Shown in pieces: positions 17,774 to 25,685 of a DNA stretch of 64,000 bases; positions within the stretch are counted from its first letter, which is position 1, and the number at the start of each line of letters is the position of its first letter. The notes below the pieces were generated by a model. That model was not told the origin of the DNA. It did not search any database and saw only the letters and a program-made list of their open reading frames with translations. This stretch comes from Serratia liquefaciens ATCC 27592. Its GTDB lineage: Bacteria > Pseudomonadota > Gammaproteobacteria > Enterobacterales > Enterobacteriaceae. The stretch is from the NCBI RefSeq assembly GCF_000422085.1, contig NC_021741.1, forward strand, positions 2,108,001 to 2,172,000, written 5' to 3'. The translations under genes and the position numbers were made by a program.

Positions 17774-19216
17774 TCACTCCCAGATGCTTTCCAGTTCCCA
17801 GGCCTGTGCCGCGCCAAACTGCGCCAGTCCGCCTTCGGCGAACAGGGTGACGCTGCGTTGCCCGTCGGTTGGGTAGATACGGCTGGTCAGGCAGGCCTCG
17901 CCATGATTAACGAACACTTCCAGCGATGAGCGGTCGATAAAGACGCGCAGCGACAAAATGTCCGCCTCAGGCAACGGCACGCTGCGGCAGCCGCACAGGC
18001 CCGGATCTTCACTGAAACGTTCCAATACCAGTCGATGCGTTTGATTATCGACGTACAGCCGTGCGGCGGTGCCTATAACGATGCCGTAGCGCTCTGCATC
18101 GCTGGCGGCGACGTTTAGCGTCAATGCCAGTTCTTGCACCCCGTCAGTCAACACCTGCCGCTGGTTACGTACAGACACGGCGTCAAATGACTGTTGCTCG
18201 CCGCGCAACGCTGTCAGCTCGCGCGTCGGATTCATCAGTACGTTGCCTTCACATGACAGCGTCAATTCACGGGGTAGGGTGAGTGCACCGGCCCAACCGT
18301 GGGGTTTGCTCGGCATAGGCGATTCCCACATGTCCATCCAGGCGAACAGCATGCGGCGACCGTCGGCGGCGGTGAAGGTTTGCGGTGCGTAGAAATCGTG
18401 CCCGCCATCCAGCTCACAGAATGACTGGGTGACGCTGAAATCCTCATCGGGCCGCCAGTGGCCGAGCAGATAGCCGCTCTGGAAGCGGTTACGATTGCGA
18501 TAACCCTGCGCTGTCAGTCCCTGCGGCGAGAACAGCAGAACCTGCTTTTCACCGAGCGGGAAGAAATCCGGACATTCCCACATATAGCCCTGGTGCGGCG
18601 ATTGTGCCCCCGCCAGGACGCGATCGAACTGCCAGTCGCGCAGGTCATTCGAACGGTAAAGTCGAGCCTGGCCTAACCCGTTTTCTTTGGCGCCGACCAC
18701 CATCCACCAGCGGTCAGCTGCACGCCAGACTTTCGGATCGCGAAAGTGCTGAATGCCTTCCGGCGGCAGCAACACCGGCCCGTGTTTGACGAAATTTACG
18801 CCATCTTCGCTGGTGGCCAGGCACTGCACTTCGCGTACCTGGTCGTCATCGCCTTCTTTGCCCAGCCAGACGTGGCCGGTGTAGAGCAGCGTCAATACGC
18901 CGTTGTCATCCACCGCACAGCCGGAAAAACAGCCGTCTTTGTCGTAGCTTTCGCCGGGAGCCAGGGCGATCGGCTGATGCTGCCAATGCGCCAGATCCCG
19001 GCTGGTGGCGTGGCCCCAATGCATGGGGCCCCAGTTTTGGTCATAGGGATGATGTTGATAGAACGCATGATAGACGCCGTTGATGTACACCAGACCGTTG
19101 GGGTCGTTGATCCAACCGGCGGCCGCCGCCAGATGAAATTGCGGATAGTAATCGTCCTGACGTTGCGCGCGCAGCGCTTCGACCGCGTGATCGGCTTGAG
19201 CTAAAGCATTTTTCAT
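17774..19216 (-). CDS. cscA: sucrose hydrolase (invertase), GH32
   Basis: 480 residues. GH32 signature WINDPNG at residues 35-41 with nucleophile Asp38, FRDPKVW as the transition-state stabiliser, and WECPDFF with the acid/base Glu. A C-terminal beta-sandwich includes RVFIDRSSLEVFVN. It has no signal peptide, so it splits sucrose inside the cell after CscB uptake. Its ATG overlaps the cscB stop (ATGA), giving a coupled cscB-cscA operon. Confidence 0.94.
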   Translation of the reverse strand: MKNALAQADHAVEALRAQRQDDYYPQFHLAAAAGWINDPNGLVYINGVYHAFYQHHPYDQNWGPMHWGHATSRDLAHWQHQPIALAPGESYDKDGCFSGCAVDDNGVLTLLYTGHVWLGKEGDDDQVREVQCLATSEDGVNFVKHGPVLLPPEGIQHFRDPKVWRAADRWWMVVGAKENGLGQARLYRSNDLRDWQFDRVLAGAQSPHQGYMWECPDFFPLGEKQVLLFSPQGLTAQGYRNRNRFQSGYLLGHWRPDEDFSVTQSFCELDGGHDFYAPQTFTAADGRRMLFAWMDMWESPMPSKPHGWAGALTLPRELTLSCEGNVLMNPTRELTALRGEQQSFDAVSVRNQRQVLTDGVQELALTLNVAASDAERYGIVIGTAARLYVDNQTHRLVLERFSEDPGLCGCRSVPLPEADILSLRVFIDRSSLEVFVNHGEACLTSRIYPTDGQRSVTLFAEGGLAQFGAAQAWELESIWE

Positions 19217-20472
19217 TGGGTTGGCTCACTTGATTTTATCGTTGATTGAAATTGGGGCGTGCGGGCGACGGTTTCGCCGCGCAGCAGGAAGCAGGAAATC
19301 AGCGTGGTACCGGCTACTGCGCAGCCCATCAGCAAATAGGTGTCGGCAAAGCCGATACGGTCGTAGCCGTAACCGGCGAGCGGCGCCAGGATGCCGGCGA
19401 CGATCTGGCTGATAAACTGGAAGCCCACCAGATACAGCGTCGAGGACAGGCGGCTGTCAAAGCGGGTGGTGATGTATTTGAACATTGCCACCAGCAGGAT
19501 AGGCAACTCCACGGCGTGCAGCAGTTTCATGGCGGAAATCATCAATGCGCCGCTGGCCAAGCCGGAACCGAACATGCGCAGTGCCATCACGCTGCTGGCC
19601 AGCAGCAAGCTCTGTTTGATGCCGATGCGATTGACCAGCAGGGGGGCCAGGAACATGCCGCCAGCCTCCAGAAACACCTGCAGCGAATTGAGGAAACCGT
19701 ACATGCGGTTGCCTTCTTCGTGCGTTGCGAACTGCGAGGCAAAATACACCGGGAATTGCTGGTCAAATACGCCGTAGATGCTGGTACCGAGTACGAACAC
19801 CACCAGTGCCCAGAAACCTGGCAGGCGCAGCAGCGCCAGCGCGTCCTGCAGCTTCAGATTTTCCGGTTTGCCGTATTCCAGACCGGCCATGGCGTTGGGC
19901 TTCAGTTCGCGCACCTGCCACAGCAACAGAAGAAATATCGCCGCCGAGGCCGAGGCGATCCAGAAGTTAATATTCGGATTGATGTTGTAGATGAAGCCGG
20001 CGAAGAAGGTCGCGCTGGCCCAGCCCAGTGAACCCCACATGCGGGCCCGGCCAAATTCAAAACCGACGATCCGGCTGACCCTTTCGGTATAGGACTCCAG
20101 CGCGCCAATGCCGGCATTGAACGCCAGGCTGACGAACACGCCGCCCACCAGCGCACCGGCCACCAGGTTGGTTTGCAGCAGCGGGGCGTAGACGTAGATA
20201 AAGAACGGGCCGGTCAGCAGCAGCAGCACGCCGACAAACAGCAGCAGATGCTTACGCAGCCCGAGCTTGTCCTGAATAAAACCGTACAAGGGCTGTGCGC
20301 ACAGCGCCATGATTGACATCGCCGAGAAGATCAGGCCGGTTTCCGTGCCTTTCAGGCCGATCTTTTGGTTCAGCCAGATGGAGATCAGAGAAAAACTGGA
20401 TGACCAGGTGAAGAAGAAGAAAAACAACAGGCCGCTGAGAAGCACATAATATTTTTTTGTTTCGCGGTTCAT
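19213..20472 (-). CDS. cscB: sucrose:H+ symporter CscB (LacY family)
   Basis: 419 residues from the ATG at 20472; the longer frame to 20538 would run through an operator. It has twelve predicted membrane segments. The start (ETKKYYVLLSGLLFFFFFTW) and PLYGFIQDKLGLRKHLL between helices 2 and 3 are typical of the oligosaccharide:H+ symporter group with LacY. It is the first gene of cscB-cscA, preceded by two CscR-type operators and a CRP site. An inducible sucrose uptake system is the clear reading. Confidence 0.92.
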   Translation of the reverse strand: MNRETKKYYVLLSGLLFFFFFTWSSSFSLISIWLNQKIGLKGTETGLIFSAMSIMALCAQPLYGFIQDKLGLRKHLLLFVGVLLLLTGPFFIYVYAPLLQTNLVAGALVGGVFVSLAFNAGIGALESYTERVSRIVGFEFGRARMWGSLGWASATFFAGFIYNINPNINFWIASASAAIFLLLLWQVRELKPNAMAGLEYGKPENLKLQDALALLRLPGFWALVVFVLGTSIYGVFDQQFPVYFASQFATHEEGNRMYGFLNSLQVFLEAGGMFLAPLLVNRIGIKQSLLLASSVMALRMFGSGLASGALMISAMKLLHAVELPILLVAMFKYITTRFDSRLSSTLYLVGFQFISQIVAGILAPLAGYGYDRIGFADTYLLMGCAVAGTTLISCFLLRGETVARTPQFQSTIKSSEPTQ

Positions 20473-20506
20473 GGGGAATGCCCTGATGGATGAAATTGGC
20501 TCTATT

Positions 20507-20518
20507 GTTAACGTTAAC
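20507..20518. promoter_or_regulatory. CscR operator O1
   Basis: GTTAACGTTAAC, a perfect LacI-family-type palindrome 35 bases upstream of cscB. It is identical to the copy at 20571. Confidence 0.82.
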
Positions 20519-20570
20519 TTTAAATCAAATAAAGCCACCCTAGCCAGGGATTGCGATGTTAATCACAAAA

Positions 20571-20582
20571 GTTAACGTTAAC
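20571..20582. promoter_or_regulatory. CscR operator O2
   Basis: Second GTTAACGTTAAC, exactly 64 bases from the first, about six helical turns, which suits DNA looping by a tetrameric or paired dimeric repressor. Confidence 0.8.
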
Positions 20583-20592
20583 ATTTTGCTGG

Positions 20593-20608
20593 TGTGATCC
20601 AAATCACC
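20593..20608. promoter_or_regulatory. CRP site for cscBA
   Basis: TGTGA-TCCAAA-TCACC matches nine of ten consensus positions of the CRP half sites. It is placed just upstream of O2, so catabolite control of the csc operon is expected. Confidence 0.8.
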
Positions 20609-20611
20609 TGT

Positions 20612-20638
20612 CAATAAAACAGGGGCGCAGTGCGCCCC
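20612..20638 (-). terminator. terminator of the MFS gene (GGGCGC family, copy 3)
   Basis: Read on the minus strand, GGGGCGC - ACT - GCGCCCC is followed by TGTTTTATTG, just after the stop of the MFS gene at 20645 and before the csc control region. Confidence 0.7.
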
Positions 20639-20644
20639 GCAGGG

Positions 20645-21961
20645 TTAACGTTCGTTGAGTGAACGGAGATGGTCGTCGCGCCGCAGGGTCATCAGCGCGA
20701 ACAGGCTGACTACCGAGGTGGCGACCACGTAGTAAGCCGGGATATCGAGGTTGCCGGTCTGTTTGATCAGGCCGGTGATGATTAGCCCGGCAGAGCCGGA
20801 AAACACCGCGTTGGAAAGCGAATAGGCCAGTCCCAGGCCGGTATAACGCACCTGCGTCGGGAACATCTCCGCCAACATTGCGGGACCGGGGCCGGCCAGC
20901 AAACCGACGACAGCACCGGCGATCATCACCGCGATGCCTTTGGCCAGCAGCGAACTTTGAGGATCCTGCAGCAGGTGCAGCAGCGGGAAGGTGAACAGGA
21001 TCACCGCCACTACCGCCGTCAGCATCACCGTTTTACGCCCCAGCTTATCGCTGAGGATGCCGGCGGGCAGAATGGTCAGGGCGAAACCGACGTTAGCCAG
21101 TACCGTCGCCACCAGCGCCTGCTGGAAGGTGGCGTGCAGCGAGGTTTGCAGGTAGGACGGCATCACCACCAGAAAGGTGTAACCGGCAGCGGACCAGCCC
21201 ATCATGCGCCCAATGCCAATCGCGATAGTTTTCATCACGCCGCTTAACTTCAGCTCGGGGGCTTGCACCTTGGTGCCGAGGTTGTGTTGCGCCTGGGTAA
21301 AGGTCGGCGTCTCTTGCAGTTTTAAGCGTAGCCACAGTGCTACCGCGCCCATTGGCAACGCCAGCAGGAAGGGGATGCGCCAGCCCCAGTCATGCAACTG
21401 CTCAGGGGTCAAAAGCGCAGCCAACAGCGCCACCAGTCCGGCCCCGGCCAACAGCCCGAAGGCCACGGTCAGCGACTGCCAGGCCCCGAACAGGCCACGT
21501 TTTCCCTTCGGTGCGAACTCGGTCATCAGCGAAACCGCACCGCCGAATTCGCCGCCGGCGAACAGCCCCTGGAACATGCGCAACAGGGTCAGCAACAGCG
21601 GGGCGGCAACGCCGATGGAGGCATAGGTCGGCATCACGCCGATCAGGGCGGTGGCCACCGTCATCAGCAACAAGACTGCGATCAGCGTCGGTCGGCGTCC
21701 AATGCGATCGCCGATGCGGCCGAAAATCACGGCGCCTATCGGGCGACAGAAAAAGGCCAGCGCGAAGGCGGCATAGGTGAGGATCAGGCTGGTAATTTCA
21801 CTTTCACCCTGCAGGGTGAAAAAATTGGCGGCGATCACGGTAGCGAGAAAACCGTAAACGCCAAATTCGTACCATTCGATAAAGTTGCCGACCGATCCGG
21901 CCAGCAAGGCCTGACGCGACTGGCGTGCGTCGATAACCGTGGTTTGTGTGTCCATCCCCAT
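20645..21961 (-). CDS. MFS transporter, metabolite:H+ symporter type
   Basis: 438 residues with twelve hydrophobic segments. NFIEWYEFGVYGFLA in helix 1, GRIGDRIGRRPTL after helix 2 and FQGLFAGGEFGGA in helix 4-5 are the MHS-family (ProP, ShiA, KgtP, CitA) signatures. The substrate is likely a small carboxylate or zwitterion but cannot be told from sequence. Two starts are possible, 21961 and 21955. It is a single gene with its own terminator. The family call is firm; the substrate is unknown. Confidence 0.85.
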   Translation of the reverse strand: MGMDTQTTVIDARQSRQALLAGSVGNFIEWYEFGVYGFLATVIAANFFTLQGESEITSLILTYAAFALAFFCRPIGAVIFGRIGDRIGRRPTLIAVLLLMTVATALIGVMPTYASIGVAAPLLLTLLRMFQGLFAGGEFGGAVSLMTEFAPKGKRGLFGAWQSLTVAFGLLAGAGLVALLAALLTPEQLHDWGWRIPFLLALPMGAVALWLRLKLQETPTFTQAQHNLGTKVQAPELKLSGVMKTIAIGIGRMMGWSAAGYTFLVVMPSYLQTSLHATFQQALVATVLANVGFALTILPAGILSDKLGRKTVMLTAVVAVILFTFPLLHLLQDPQSSLLAKGIAVMIAGAVVGLLAGPGPAMLAEMFPTQVRYTGLGLAYSLSNAVFSGSAGLIITGLIKQTGNLDIPAYYVVATSVVSLFALMTLRRDDHLRSLNER

Positions 21962-22045
21962 TCCCGTGCGTTTGAATTATTGTCATTCAGTTCTAAATTC
22001 TTATGACAAAACAATCAATTATTTTAAGCGGGAAGTGTGAAGGCC

Positions 22046-22432
22046 TCAGACGATGTCGTCGATTTTCCACCAGTCGGGGCAGCCATCGGAAAAGGAATGC
22101 GCAGTGGGGCGCAGCGCCGCTAGCTCACCGCGATCAAAACTGCCGGTGACCAGCGCGACGGTCGGTTCGTCATCGACAGCGCCCAGAGTACTGCCGCAAC
22201 GTGGGCAAAAAGCGCGGCTGGAATAGTCGGAAGAACGGTACAGGGCAGGCATGCCGCCGGTACCGATCCAACTGACGGCTTCACGCGGAAACTCAACCCA
22301 GCACAACGTTGGTGCGCCGGAGTGGCGCTGACAGAACTCGCATGAGCAACTGTGAGGATTACCGGGCTGGCCAACGGCCTGAAAACGGATATGCCCGCAA
22401 AGACAGCCACCTGAATACCGCAGTTTTTCCAT
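22046..22432 (-). CDS. GFA-family zinc protein
   Basis: 128 residues. Cysteine pairs in GGCLCGHIRF, CSCEFCQRHSG and AFCPRCGS are the two zinc sites of the glutathione-dependent formaldehyde-activating (GFA/CENP-V) fold. GFA of Paracoccus was linked to formaldehyde and glutathione adducts, but most small homologues have no proven reaction. It stands alone between the MFS gene and the PhlG-like gene, with no clear operon partner. Confidence 0.85.
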   Translation of the reverse strand: MEKLRYSGGCLCGHIRFQAVGQPGNPHSCSCEFCQRHSGAPTLCWVEFPREAVSWIGTGGMPALYRSSDYSSRAFCPRCGSTLGAVDDEPTVALVTGSFDRGELAALRPTAHSFSDGCPDWWKIDDIV

Positions 22433-22518
22433 CGCTTCACCTGTCGTTTATCGTTGTAGCCTGTAGGTTGAGCTTACTATAAAGGCCCCGGCGAAAAATA
22501 AAACGCCGGGGTGAATGA

Positions 22519-23226
22519 TTACCAGGGTAAGGGGGCAGCCTCATGGCCGTTTTCGGCGTAGTACAGCGAAGGCAGGAATTGCGCCAGATAGCTGAATTCA
22601 TTGTAGCAATGGCGCATCAGATTAAAGCCAACCTCGTCCGGCAGTTCTTCATGTGCGTTGACACAGGATTTCCCCAACAGAAAACGGCTGCGTAGCACGC
22701 AACCATAGGAGGTGTCGCGTGCCAGATGCAGCATTTCACCGTCCAGCGGATCGCCGTTATCGTCCAGCGCCACCTGCTCGCCAAAGCCGATCCGTGCGCA
22801 TACGGCGGCGGATAACGCCTGACCGTCCCGCGCCTGTTGCAAAGGTTGTGGGGCAAAAAAGTCTTCTGCCGCGTGGAATTTGAGGCGGGCCGGAACCGGT
22901 GGCAATTCGGCTAACCATTCCACCGCGTTGATGCTGGCACCCACGTAGCTTTGGCCTTTTCTCCAGTGCTGGTCCCAGCCGCGATGTTCGACGTGATCGT
23001 GCGGATGCCACCAACGGATGTGCTGGGTGGTTTCGAAAAAGGTAAACCACCAATCCAGCATGCGGCCCTTGCAGCCGTGCAGATCGGTACGGATTGCCAC
23101 GGTCAACCACCCGTCGCTATTGCGCGTCAGCCCCATCTCCAGCCGCAGCGGTTCAGGTTTGAGCAACTCGTTGATATCATTTATGCCCCAGGGCAGCATC
23201 AGTGATTGATGTGTCATCACGCTCAT
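22519..23226 (-). CDS. PhlG / phloretin-hydrolase-like C-C bond hydrolase
   Basis: 235 residues, shorter than PhlG (about 290). RWWHPHDH at residues 71-78 is the family hallmark. His76-Glu107 spacing (31) and His206-Glu210 spacing (4) equal those of the zinc ligands I recall for 2,4-diacetylphloroglucinol hydrolase PhlG and phloretin hydrolase, so the metal site looks intact. Those enzymes split a carbon-carbon bond in acylated phloroglucinols. The substrate here is unknown. It is divergent from a TetR regulator with a clear palindrome between them, which suggests induction by an aromatic compound. Confidence 0.7.
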   Translation of the reverse strand: MSVMTHQSLMLPWGINDINELLKPEPLRLEMGLTRNSDGWLTVAIRTDLHGCKGRMLDWWFTFFETTQHIRWWHPHDHVEHRGWDQHWRKGQSYVGASINAVEWLAELPPVPARLKFHAAEDFFAPQPLQQARDGQALSAAVCARIGFGEQVALDDNGDPLDGEMLHLARDTSYGCVLRSRFLLGKSCVNAHEELPDEVGFNLMRHCYNEFSYLAQFLPSLYYAENGHEAAPLPW

Positions 23227-23234
23227 CCTTTTTT

Positions 23235-23262
23235 ATTTGGAAACGATATTTGTTTCCTAAAT
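23235..23262. promoter_or_regulatory. probable TetR operator
   Basis: ATTTGGAAAC - GATATTT - GTTTCCTAAAT, an inverted repeat in the 84-base spacer between the divergent PhlG-like gene and the TetR gene. It lies about ten bases upstream of the PhlG-like start. Confidence 0.72.
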
Positions 23263-23310
23263 AAGGCTATGCCGCTATGCTGACTCTGTCAACGATTTCG
23301 AGGAACTGTG

Positions 23311-23967
23311 ATGGTAAATAAAGTGGAAGCCGAACCGCGTTCGCGTGGAAGGCCCTCGGCTCCGGAAGGGGAGTTACGCGCCGCGGCAGTGGAGGCCACT
23401 CTGGCGCTGTTGCTGACGCAGGGCTATGCCGCCACCACCGTGGATGCGGTGGCGAAGCGGGCGGGTATGGCGAAGAAAACCCTGTATCGCTTTGCCGAGA
23501 ACCGCGATGCGCTGGTGACGCAGGCGATCGCTAGCTGGACCGACGCTTTTGCGCCGGTGTTTGAACAGGACGCCCAGCGGGCGACAGAGTTGCCGACGCT
23601 GTTGTCGCAGGGCTTGCAGGCCATTGCGCGACAGGTGCTGAGCGAGCAGGCGGTGGGGATGTTTCGCCTGCTGCAGAGTGAATTTCCGGGGCGTGAAGAT
23701 TTGCTGGCGGCTTATCAGCGCAACGGCATTGAACGGGGCAGGACGATTGTGGCTGACTGGCTGCAGCGCCAGCAACGGCGTGGTTGGCTGCGTGAACTGG
23801 ATTGCGTGCAAACCAGCGATCTGCTGCTGGCGATGGTGATAGCAGAACCTTTGCGCCAGATGGCGCTTGGTCTGTTGCCGCCGGGCAGCGATATCGACAC
23901 TCGCATAGCGGCGGCGTTGGCACTGGTGTTGCCGGGGTTGATCAGGGCGCCGTCGTCTGCGCCCTGA
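23311..23967 (+). CDS. TetR-family regulator
   Basis: 218 residues from the ATG at 23311 (GAGGA upstream; a GTG immediately before it is less likely). TetR helix-turn-helix at about residues 35-60: ATTVDAVAKRAGMAKKTLYRF. The C-terminal ligand domain resembles the AcrR-type TetR_C family (QALVLP is absent; the fold is inferred). It probably represses the divergent PhlG-like hydrolase gene and itself through the palindrome at 23235-23262. The ligand is unknown. Confidence 0.85.
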   Translation: MVNKVEAEPRSRGRPSAPEGELRAAAVEATLALLLTQGYAATTVDAVAKRAGMAKKTLYRFAENRDALVTQAIASWTDAFAPVFEQDAQRATELPTLLSQGLQAIARQVLSEQAVGMFRLLQSEFPGREDLLAAYQRNGIERGRTIVADWLQRQQRRGWLRELDCVQTSDLLLAMVIAEPLRQMALGLLPPGSDIDTRIAAALALVLPGLIRAPSSAP

Positions 23968-23984
23968 GGCTGATCGTGGTCAAG

Positions 23985-25634
23985 TCACTCTTTACCGTAC
24001 TGGCGCAGCACCTGTTCTGCCGCGGCGAAGTCTGGCGCCAGCGGGCGGTCAACCTCGATAAACGGCACCTGCTTGCGCACCGCCGTATAGAGTGCTGCGG
24101 TGGGGGCGGATAGCGTAAAGCCGTTGTGTCGCTGCTGGCGCAAATCCACTGCCTGAGCGTCGTGCACCAACAAGATCCCCAGCAATTGATAGCTGTTGTC
24201 CACCTGCTGCTGAACGCGAGCCACCACCGATGGTGCATTGGTGGCGATGTCTTCAATATCGCCGGCGACCGGGAAATAATCGAGCGACACCGGCATGGCG
24301 AGTTCTTTGCTCCGCATCGCCAGCATCATGACCGGCTTTTCCATTGCGCCAAAGGCATGCACGGTGTGGTCGGTGCCGAGAAAACGACTCAGACCGGTAA
24401 ACGCCGGGTTATTCAGTTTGACCACCTGTTGAGCGCTGGCCAGCGAATTATGCGCCAGCGCCAATCCCAATTGCTCAAAGGCCAGTACCCAGGGCAGCGG
24501 CTCAAAGTTGGCGCTAGGCAGTACGGCACCTTGCAGGCTGCCTTTGCTGACGTAGCCTACCGCCTCCTGCGGCCGCTGCGACGGTGCCGTAACGTCGAGT
24601 GCCACTCCAGGGTTGTCGTCGGAGCTGTTTAACTGCACCAGCAACTGGTCGTAAGCCTGCTGATAGCTGCGCTGGAGCTCCGCCAGCAGATAGACGCCGG
24701 AGCGAAAACTCAGCGGATCCTGCAAGGGACGGCTGTCATCGTGCTGCCACAGGCTGGAGCCGATCAGCAACTCGCGCAGGTTTTTCCCCATGGCGGCCAC
24801 TTCCGGGTAAGGGCGTAGCGCCAGGGTATTGGCGAGAAACGGAGAGAGGTTACCGTTTAGCGCCTGCAGGCTGAGCGCATAGGTCAAGGTATTAACCTGC
24901 ATCAGGTGGGCCAGCGAATCCAGTGCCAGAGCACCGCTGGCGGCGGAATAGGCATTGGAACTGAGGATCGCCAGCGCGTCTTTGGCATAAGGGGCAATGG
25001 CCGGTGTCTGACTGCTTTGCAGCACCGCTTTGGCCGCCACTTTTTTACCTTGATAATAAACTTCACCTTCGCCGAGCATCGCCAGCCCAATGTGGCTGAT
25101 CACCGTGATATCCCCTTCGCCCACCGAACCGTCCGCCGGGATCACCGGGGTGATGCCTTTGTTGAGAAAAGCGACATAGGCGTCGACAATCGCCGGTTGG
25201 ACACCGCCGCCACCGCTCAACAGGGCATTGAGCCGAGTGACCATGGTGGCCCGCGCGACGCGGACGCTCATGGCTTTGCCAATGCCGCCAGAGTGGGCAT
25301 GCAGCAGGCCGACGTTGAATTTTTTCGATGCGTCGATCACCTCCTGCGTCAGTTTTCCGTGGACGTCGACCATCGGTCGGTCCTTGTTTAATCCGACGCC
25401 CACCGTCAGCCCATAGATTTTCAGCCCGCTCTGCGCAGCTTCGATCAGCACCTGATGTGACCGTGTCACGCGCTCCATGGCGACGGGCGTGACGCTCACC
25501 GTTTCACCGTCGGCGACCTGAGCAATCAGGTGCGGGGTAATAGAGTGTCCATCAAGCGTGACGGTGGCCAAGCCAAACGGGTTGTAACCGAGCGTCAGCG
25601 CGGCCAACAGCGATAAAGCGAATTTTCCTGGCAT
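23985..25634 (-). CDS. exported HAL-family lyase lacking the MIO triad; ergothionase candidate
   Basis: 549 residues. Residues 1-23 look like a signal peptide (K4, then FALSLLAALTL, ending GLA), unusual for this family. The rest is histidine/phenylalanine ammonia-lyase fold: catalytic Tyr74 in IYGLTVGVG, SSNAYS at 225-230, LQDPLSFRSG at 304-313, SSDDNPG at 337-343. The electrophile triad Ala-Ser-Gly is missing: HutH has GSVGASGD, here GSVGEGD (residues 169-175, bases 25110-25130), one residue shorter. Without MIO it cannot deaminate histidine in the normal way. Ergothionase, which eliminates trimethylamine from ergothioneine, is a HAL relative known to lack MIO. Neighbours supply the later steps of that pathway. 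Confidence 0.75.
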   Translation of the reverse strand: MPGKFALSLLAALTLGYNPFGLATVTLDGHSITPHLIAQVADGETVSVTPVAMERVTRSHQVLIEAAQSGLKIYGLTVGVGLNKDRPMVDVHGKLTQEVIDASKKFNVGLLHAHSGGIGKAMSVRVARATMVTRLNALLSGGGGVQPAIVDAYVAFLNKGITPVIPADGSVGEGDITVISHIGLAMLGEGEVYYQGKKVAAKAVLQSSQTPAIAPYAKDALAILSSNAYSAASGALALDSLAHLMQVNTLTYALSLQALNGNLSPFLANTLALRPYPEVAAMGKNLRELLIGSSLWQHDDSRPLQDPLSFRSGVYLLAELQRSYQQAYDQLLVQLNSSDDNPGVALDVTAPSQRPQEAVGYVSKGSLQGAVLPSANFEPLPWVLAFEQLGLALAHNSLASAQQVVKLNNPAFTGLSRFLGTDHTVHAFGAMEKPVMMLAMRSKELAMPVSLDYFPVAGDIEDIATNAPSVVARVQQQVDNSYQLLGILLVHDAQAVDLRQQRHNGFTLSAPTAALYTAVRKQVPFIEVDRPLAPDFAAAEQVLRQYGKE

Positions 25635-25685
25635 GATAAGTAAACCCTTATTATTGATTTTTATGTTGTTGTAACGTTATTCGTT

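Noticed and set aside
23985..25634. Annotating this gene as histidine ammonia-lyase HutH
   Set aside because: The Ala-Ser-Gly MIO triad is absent, it has a signal peptide, and the neighbours are not hut genes, so HutH would mislead.
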